Assembly (NCBI GenBank): GCA_947488155.1
Contig: CANKYK010000001.1
Coordinates: 1,258,439-1,322,438, forward strand
Direction: 5' to 3'
Source: an uncultured Erythrobacter sp.
GTDB lineage: Bacteria; Pseudomonadota; Alphaproteobacteria; Sphingomonadales; Sphingomonadaceae
DNA: 64,000 nucleotides
Shown: one piece after another, positions 59,266 to 64,000 of the stretch
How positions within the stretch are numbered: the stretch's first letter is position 1
How the letters are laid out: the number at the start of each line of letters is the position of its first letter
Position numbers and translations under genes: made by a program
The notes under the pieces: model-generated
What the model saw: the letters and a program-made list of their open reading frames with translations, nothing else
Told to the model about the DNA's origin: nothing
Database searches by the model: none

Positions 59266-61677
59266 ATGCCCAGTTTTGCCCAGAACCTAGAGAAAACGCT
59301 GCATCATGCGCTTGGCCATGCGTCGGAGCGGCGACATGAATATGCCACGCTGGAGCATCTGTTGCTCGCGCTCATCGATGATGAAGACGCAGCCCAGGTG
59401 ATGGCCGCATGCGGGGTTGACTTGGCTGAGCTTGGCGAGGTCGTGAAGCAGTATCTTGATCAGGAATATCAATCACTTAAAACAGAGGAAGAGGCCGATC
59501 CGCAGCCAACTGCTGGTTTTCAGCGAGTGATTCAGCGCGCCATTCTGCATGTGCAATCCTCAGGCAAGGATACGGTCACAGGCGCCAATGTGCTGGTCGC
59601 ACTGTTCTCTGAGCGCGACAGCTATGCGGTCTATTTCCTGCAACAGCAGGATATGAGCAGGCTCGATGCGGTGAGCTATATCAGCCACGGCATTGGCAAG
59701 GGCGGCCGCCAACTGGAGGCGAAATCTGCTCAGGGTTCTGACGAACCGCAGCCGGAAGGCGGCGAGAAGCCTGCCGAAGCGGCGAAGAAAGAAACCGCGC
59801 TCGATCAGTTCACCGTCAATCTCAATGCCAAGGCGGAGGCCGGGAAAGTCGATCCGCTGATTGGCCGCGGACCGGAAGTTGATCGGACAATCCAAATCCT
59901 GTGCCGCCGCAGCAAGAACAATCCGCTTTACGTTGGCGATCCCGGCGTTGGTAAAACCGCGATTGCCGAGGGACTTGCGCGCAAAATCGTCGAAGGCGAA
60001 GTGCCAGAAGTGCTCAACGAGGCGGTGATCTACTCACTCGATATGGGCGCCTTGCTGGCTGGCACGCGCTATCGCGGTGATTTTGAGGAGCGTTTGAAGC
60101 AGGTTGTGACCGAGCTTGAAGGGATGCCGCATGCGGTGCTCTTCATCGATGAAATTCACACCGTTATCGGCGCAGGCGCGACCAGCGGCGGGGCGATGGA
60201 CGCGTCTAACTTGCTAAAACCGGCCCTGTCCGGCGGCACCATCCGCTGTGTCGGGTCAACCACCTACAAGGAATTCCGAAATCACTTCGAAAAGGACCGC
60301 GCGCTGCTGCGCCGGTTTCAGAAAATCGATGTGAATGAGCCGACGGTGGAAGACACCATTAAGATCCTCAAAGGGCTTCGGACCGCCTTTGAAGAGCATC
60401 ACAATGTGAAATACACGCCCGACGCGCTGAAGACTGCGGTCGAGCTGTCGGCGCGCTATATCAATGATCGCAAACTGCCGGATAAGGCTATCGACGTGAT
60501 CGACGAGGTGGGCGCGATGCAAATGCTGCTGCCGCCCAGCCGCCGCAAGAAGAAGATCACTGCGCGCGAGATTGAGCAAGTGATCGCAACTATGGCGCGC
60601 ATCCCACCGAAATCAGTCAGCAAGGACGACAAGAAGGCGCTCGAGAACCTCGAACGCGATCTGAAGCACGTCGTGTTTGGCCAAGATGAGGCAATCCACC
60701 GCCTGTCGACGGCCATGAAGCTGTCCCGCGCTGGTCTGCGCGATCCGGACAAGCCAATCGGCAGCTTCCTGTTCAGCGGTCCAACCGGCGTTGGTAAGAC
60801 CGAGGTTGCGCGTCAACTCGCCTCGATCATGGGCATTGAGCTGAAGCGCTTCGACATGTCGGAATATATGGAACGCCATAGCGTTTCGCGCCTGATCGGT
60901 GCGCCCCCGGGCTATGTTGGTTACGACCAAGGGGGTCTTTTAACCGATGCGGTTGATCAGAACCCGCACTGCGTGCTGTTGCTAGACGAGATCGAGAAGG
61001 CTCACCCGGACCTGTTCAACATCCTACTGCAGGTCATGGATAATGGCCGTCTGACCGATCACCACGGCAAAACGGTCGATTTCCGCAATGTCGTACTGAT
61101 TATGACGACCAATGCTGGCGCATCCGACATGGCGAGCCAGGGCATCGGCTTTGGTGACGTGTCTAAGGAAGATGCAGGCAGCGAGGCTGTGAAGAAGATG
61201 TTCACGCCGGAATTCCGCAATCGTTTGGATGCAATCGTGCCATTTGCCTATCTCGGCAAGAGCACTGTTGCCCGCGTGGTCGACAAGTTCATCCTGCAGC
61301 TCGAACTGCAACTGGCCGAGCAAAACGTCCACATCCAGTTTGACGGTGATGCGCGCGATTGGCTGGCCGACAAGGGCTATGACAAGCTCTATGGCGCCCG
61401 GCCAATGGGCCGACTGCTGCAAGATAAGATCAAGCAACCGCTCGCCGAAGAGCTGCTGTTCGGTAAGCTGGCCGATGGCGGTGAAGTGCATGTTGGGATC
61501 AAGGACGGCAAGCCAACTTTCGAGCTCACCCCCGCCCCGCCCAAGACCAAGCCGAAGCGCAAGGCGCCGGCGAAGAAAAAGCCCGCGGCAAAAAAGGCAC
61601 CGCCTGCAAAGGATAGCAGCGATACCAAGCCCGAGGCCTCTGGTAGCGATACGGGAGGCGGCGATAGCGAGGGCTAA
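59266..61677 (+). CDS. clpA: ATP-dependent Clp protease ATP-binding subunit ClpA, with basic tail
   Basis: 803 residues. ClpA unfolds proteins and feeds them to ClpP. The N-domain (~1-145) begins FAQNLEKTLHHALGHASERR. The first AAA module has GDPGVGKT (224-231) and VLFIDE (291-296). The second has GPTGVGKT (505-512) and LLLDEIEKAHPD (~571-582). The ClpP-docking loop IGF is at 627-629. E. coli ClpA has 758 residues; here residues ~756-803 form an added tail, first Lys/Pro/Ala-rich, then acidic and Gly/Ser-rich. clpS is not next to it. A terminator follows. Confidence 0.94.
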   Translation: MPSFAQNLEKTLHHALGHASERRHEYATLEHLLLALIDDEDAAQVMAACGVDLAELGEVVKQYLDQEYQSLKTEEEADPQPTAGFQRVIQRAILHVQSSGKDTVTGANVLVALFSERDSYAVYFLQQQDMSRLDAVSYISHGIGKGGRQLEAKSAQGSDEPQPEGGEKPAEAAKKETALDQFTVNLNAKAEAGKVDPLIGRGPEVDRTIQILCRRSKNNPLYVGDPGVGKTAIAEGLARKIVEGEVPEVLNEAVIYSLDMGALLAGTRYRGDFEERLKQVVTELEGMPHAVLFIDEIHTVIGAGATSGGAMDASNLLKPALSGGTIRCVGSTTYKEFRNHFEKDRALLRRFQKIDVNEPTVEDTIKILKGLRTAFEEHHNVKYTPDALKTAVELSARYINDRKLPDKAIDVIDEVGAMQMLLPPSRRKKKITAREIEQVIATMARIPPKSVSKDDKKALENLERDLKHVVFGQDEAIHRLSTAMKLSRAGLRDPDKPIGSFLFSGPTGVGKTEVARQLASIMGIELKRFDMSEYMERHSVSRLIGAPPGYVGYDQGGLLTDAVDQNPHCVLLLDEIEKAHPDLFNILLQVMDNGRLTDHHGKTVDFRNVVLIMTTNAGASDMASQGIGFGDVSKEDAGSEAVKKMFTPEFRNRLDAIVPFAYLGKSTVARVVDKFILQLELQLAEQNVHIQFDGDARDWLADKGYDKLYGARPMGRLLQDKIKQPLAEELLFGKLADGGEVHVGIKDGKPTFELTPAPPKTKPKRKAPAKKKPAAKKAPPAKDSSDTKPEASGSDTGGGDSEG

Positions 61678-61696
61678 GCTGCACAAAATTAAAGGA

Positions 61697-61732
61697 AAGG
61701 GCGCGCGCCAGCATACGGTTCGCGCCCTTTTT
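61697..61732 (+). terminator. Rho-independent terminator after clpA
   Basis: AAGGGCGCG (61697-61705) pairs with CGCGCCCTT (61721-61729); TTTCG follows. It lies 19 nt past the clpA stop and just before the exonuclease start codon, so the exonuclease gene has its own promoter nearby or is read through. Confidence 0.85.
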
Positions 61733-61744
61733 CGTATCTAAGCC

Positions 61745-62776
61745 ATGAGCAACCCATTCTCATGGATCCGGCCTGAGCCCTGGGGCGTGCAAATCGTCCC
61801 TGCCAATTGCTGGATTGACCCCGGCCGCGCGGTTGACCGAGCGCTGGTGACCCACGGCCATGCCGATCACGCACGCGGCGGGCACGGAGAAACCATCGCC
61901 ACGCCGGAAACATTGGCGATCATGGCCCTGCGCTATCGCACTGGTATCGAGAACGGTGAGGGGGAGATCCCCTCCAAGGCCACACCGGTGCAATATGGCG
62001 AAACGATCAGCCTGCCTGGCGGCGTAAAGGCCAGCTTTGTACCCGCTGGGCATGTTCTGGGCAGCGCGCAAATCCTGCTGGAGCATGCGGGAGAGCGAGT
62101 GGTAATCACCGGTGATTACAAGCGGCGTCACGACCCCACATGCGCTCCGTTCGAAGTGGTGCCGTGTGACGTGTTTATCACCGAGGCAACCTTCGGCCTG
62201 CCCGTGTTCGTTCACCCACCAATTGAGCAGGAAATCGCCAAACTGCTTGGTGTACTCGCCGCCAATCCGGACCAATGCGTCGCGGTGGGCGCCTATGCTT
62301 TGGGCAAGGCGCAGCGCGTGATCGCAGAACTGCGCGCGGCGGGCCATGACCAGCCGATCTATCTCCACGGCGCGATGGAGAAGATGTGCCACCTCTATGA
62401 AGAGCATGGCGTGGATCTGGGCAAGCTGCGACTAATCACGGATGCGGACAAGGATGATATGCGCGGGCACATTGTGGTCGCGACACCGGCGGCACTCAAC
62501 GATCGTTGGTCGCGGCGGCTGCCCGACCCAATTACCGCCATGGCGAGCGGATGGATGCGGGTACGCGGCCGGGCGCGGCAACGCGGCGTTGAATTGCCGC
62601 TGATCATCTCTGACCACGCCGATTGGAACGAGCTGATCGACACCATCGAAGAGGTGAATCCAGCGGAAACCTGGATCACGCATGGCCGCGAAGAGGCGCT
62701 GCTGCGGTGGTGCGAACTGGGCCAGCGAAAGGCCCGCGCGCTGGCAATGATCGGGCGCGAGGAAGAGGGCGAATAG
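61745..62776 (+). CDS. Ligase-associated DNA exonuclease (metallo-beta-lactamase fold)
   Basis: 343 residues. The metal site HGHADH (37-42) follows PANCWIDPGRAVDRALVT, the usual start of this subfamily of beta-CASP-like nucleases. Further motifs are PAGHVLGSAQILLEH, VITGDYKRRHDPTCAPFEVV, ITEATFGLPVF, LYGAM-like 'YLHGAMEKMC' and a late ISDHADWNEL with ETWITHG. It is annotated as the exonuclease of the ligase-associated DNA damage response set. The next gene (a DNA ligase) starts immediately after its stop, so the pair is an operon. Confidence 0.92.
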   Translation: MSNPFSWIRPEPWGVQIVPANCWIDPGRAVDRALVTHGHADHARGGHGETIATPETLAIMALRYRTGIENGEGEIPSKATPVQYGETISLPGGVKASFVPAGHVLGSAQILLEHAGERVVITGDYKRRHDPTCAPFEVVPCDVFITEATFGLPVFVHPPIEQEIAKLLGVLAANPDQCVAVGAYALGKAQRVIAELRAAGHDQPIYLHGAMEKMCHLYEEHGVDLGKLRLITDADKDDMRGHIVVATPAALNDRWSRRLPDPITAMASGWMRVRGRARQRGVELPLIISDHADWNELIDTIEEVNPAETWITHGREEALLRWCELGQRKARALAMIGREEEGE

Positions 62777-64000
62777 GTGGAAGAATTCGCCGCCCTCCTC
62801 AATGCACTTGTCTATACGACCAGCCGCAATCGCAAGCTGGCGCTGATCGCGGCCTATTTGCGCGAGACGCCCGACCCTGATCGCGGATGGGCATTGGCGG
62901 CTCTGACGGGATCAGTTGATTTTCCAGCGGTGAAGGCAAACACGTTCCGCAATCTTCTAAAGGAGCGCGTCGACCCGGTCTTATGGACGCTGAGTCGTGA
63001 TTTCGTTGGTGATACAGCTGAGACCGCGAGCCTGCTGTGGCCAGAAGGCAGTGCTTCTGCTGATAAGTCACCCAGCATTGCGGAGGTGGTGGAGACGCTC
63101 TCCGCCCTCACCCGCTCCAGCGCCCCCACCGAGCTGCCCAAGCTACTCGGCCGGCTCGATGAGAACGGCCGCTTTGCTCTGATCAAATTTGCGACTGGCG
63201 GCATGCGGATTGGAGTCTCTGCCCGGCTTGCGAAGACGGCCTTTGCGCAAAGCTTCGATGTCTCGGTCGAGGAGGTGGAGGAATATTGGCACGCGCTGGA
63301 ACCGCCCTATGCGGAGCTGTTCGCCTGGGCCGCTGACGGAGGCGATCCGCCTGATGTTACCAACCGTCCCATGTTCCGGCCATTTATGCTCGCCCATCCG
63401 CTAGAAGAAGAGGAATTGGACCTCAGCGATTACGCGGCAGAATGGAAATGGGACGGCATCCGCGTGCAATTGGTGCGGGTGAATGGAGAGACACGGCTCT
63501 ATTCCCGCTCTGGCGATGATATCTCGGCGACCTTCCCCGAATTGCTCGATGTCTTGCCAATCGATGCCGTGGTCGATGGCGAATTGATGGTGCGCGGCTC
63601 AGTCCAAGGCGGCGAGGCAGGCGGCGCAGCCAGCTTCAACGCCTTGCAACAGCGACTTGGCCGCAAGAAAGTGAGTAAGAAGATGCTCGCTGAGCTGCCT
63701 GCCTTCGTGAGGCTCTATGATATCTTGCTGCTGGAAGGCGAAGATCTGCGCGAGCTGGGTTGGGAGCAACGCCGTACGGCGTTGGAGACGGTGATGCCGC
63801 GACTTCCGGACAGCCACTTTGACCTTTCGCAAATAGTTGCGGCGCGCGACTTTTCACACCTCGCCGAAATCCGCGAAGGTGCTCGCCAGGATGCAATCGA
63901 AGGCCTGATGCTGAAGCGCAGAGACGCGCCCTATATCGCCGGGCGCAAGGTCGGCCTGTGGTATAAGTGGAAACGCGACCCGCTGCTGGTGGATTGCGTA
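62777..64000 (+). CDS. ATP-dependent DNA ligase, 3' end beyond the window
   Basis: The reading frame is open from GTG 62777, directly after the exonuclease stop, to the window end (408 codons seen; relatives have about 530). The start VEEFAALLNALVYTTSRNRK and DPDRGWALAALTGS are typical of the N-terminal helical domain. The nucleotidyltransferase active site is KWDGIR, with the AMP-accepting Lys224, and EGLMLKRRDAPY is the later motif. It probably seals breaks together with the exonuclease and, beyond the window, a DEXH helicase and the PdeM nuclease found with this set. Confidence 0.92.
   Translation, partial: MEEFAALLNALVYTTSRNRKLALIAAYLRETPDPDRGWALAALTGSVDFPAVKANTFRNLLKERVDPVLWTLSRDFVGDTAETASLLWPEGSASADKSPSIAEVVETLSALTRSSAPTELPKLLGRLDENGRFALIKFATGGMRIGVSARLAKTAFAQSFDVSVEEVEEYWHALEPPYAELFAWAADGGDPPDVTNRPMFRPFMLAHPLEEEELDLSDYAAEWKWDGIRVQLVRVNGETRLYSRSGDDISATFPELLDVLPIDAVVDGELMVRGSVQGGEAGGAASFNALQQRLGRKKVSKKMLAELPAFVRLYDILLLEGEDLRELGWEQRRTALETVMPRLPDSHFDLSQIVAARDFSHLAEIREGARQDAIEGLMLKRRDAPYIAGRKVGLWYKWKRDPLLVDCV

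Overview
The window looks like a chromosomal segment of a sphingomonad-type alphaproteobacterium, most likely Erythrobacteraceae (Erythrobacter/Altererythrobacter-like). This rests on the alphaproteobacterial cell-cycle proteins SciP and TrcR (DUF1013), a DUF1192 protein, a FlbT-like protein, Coq7 for ubiquinone synthesis, the ligase-associated exonuclease/DNA ligase pair, and a moderately high G+C content broken by one A+T-rich island. It is genomic backbone with one large accessory locus. I saw no rRNA, tRNA, insertion sequence, prophage or CRISPR array.

Layout. 0-6 kb: a CysQ/IMPase-type phosphatase, sucC, an LprI-like secreted protein, etfBA behind a palindromic operator, and a TonB-family gene broken by an apparent 1-base deletion. 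6-13 kb: a FlbT-like protein, a DUF445 membrane protein, an RND efflux pair (adaptor and an oversized permease) with an operator-like inverted repeat, a GlsB/YeaQ membrane protein, and sciP coupled to an unknown gene. 13.8-21.7 kb: mnmA, a lipoprotein serine hydrolase, pdxH-phzF, a DnaJ-like chaperone, a BrkB-family membrane protein and fabI.

21.7-44.6 kb is an exopolysaccharide/capsule locus of the Wzx/Wzy type. It holds a Wzc-like tyrosine autokinase with a (Tyr-Gly)8 tail, a Wza-like export lipoprotein, two O-antigen polymerase/ligase-like proteins, a Wzx flippase, two GT4 glycosyltransferases, and a fusion of a short-chain epimerase to a phosphoglycosyl transferase. Sugar-nucleotide genes would supply UDP-ManNAcA (wecB, wecC), a UDP-GlcA 4-epimerase product and a 4,6-dehydratase product. 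A heparinase II/III-like protein, a two-domain oxidoreductase and a pyruvyltransferase-family protein probably decorate or trim the polymer. The core from about 36.9 to 41 kb is strikingly A+T-rich and looks horizontally acquired.

44.6-54.2 kb is cell-envelope and housekeeping. A long minus-strand run holds proA, nadD, rsfS, rlmH, an EnvC-like factor with a degenerate LytM domain, ctpA, dsbB and coq7. Beside it, on the plus strand, an M23 endopeptidase gene overlaps a bactofilin gene. 54.2-64 kb: an acyl-CoA ligase, trcR, an oxidoreductase/GST pair, DUF1192, clpA with a lysine/proline-rich tail, a ligase-associated MBL exonuclease and an ATP-dependent DNA ligase cut by the window end.

I found no clearly unprecedented system. 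The strongest candidates for new biology are the exopolysaccharide locus (fusion initiator, repeat-tailed kinase, kinase-coupled unknown gene), the RND permease with an extra membrane insert, the unknown gene coupled to sciP, the bactofilin/M23 overlap and the tailed ClpA.
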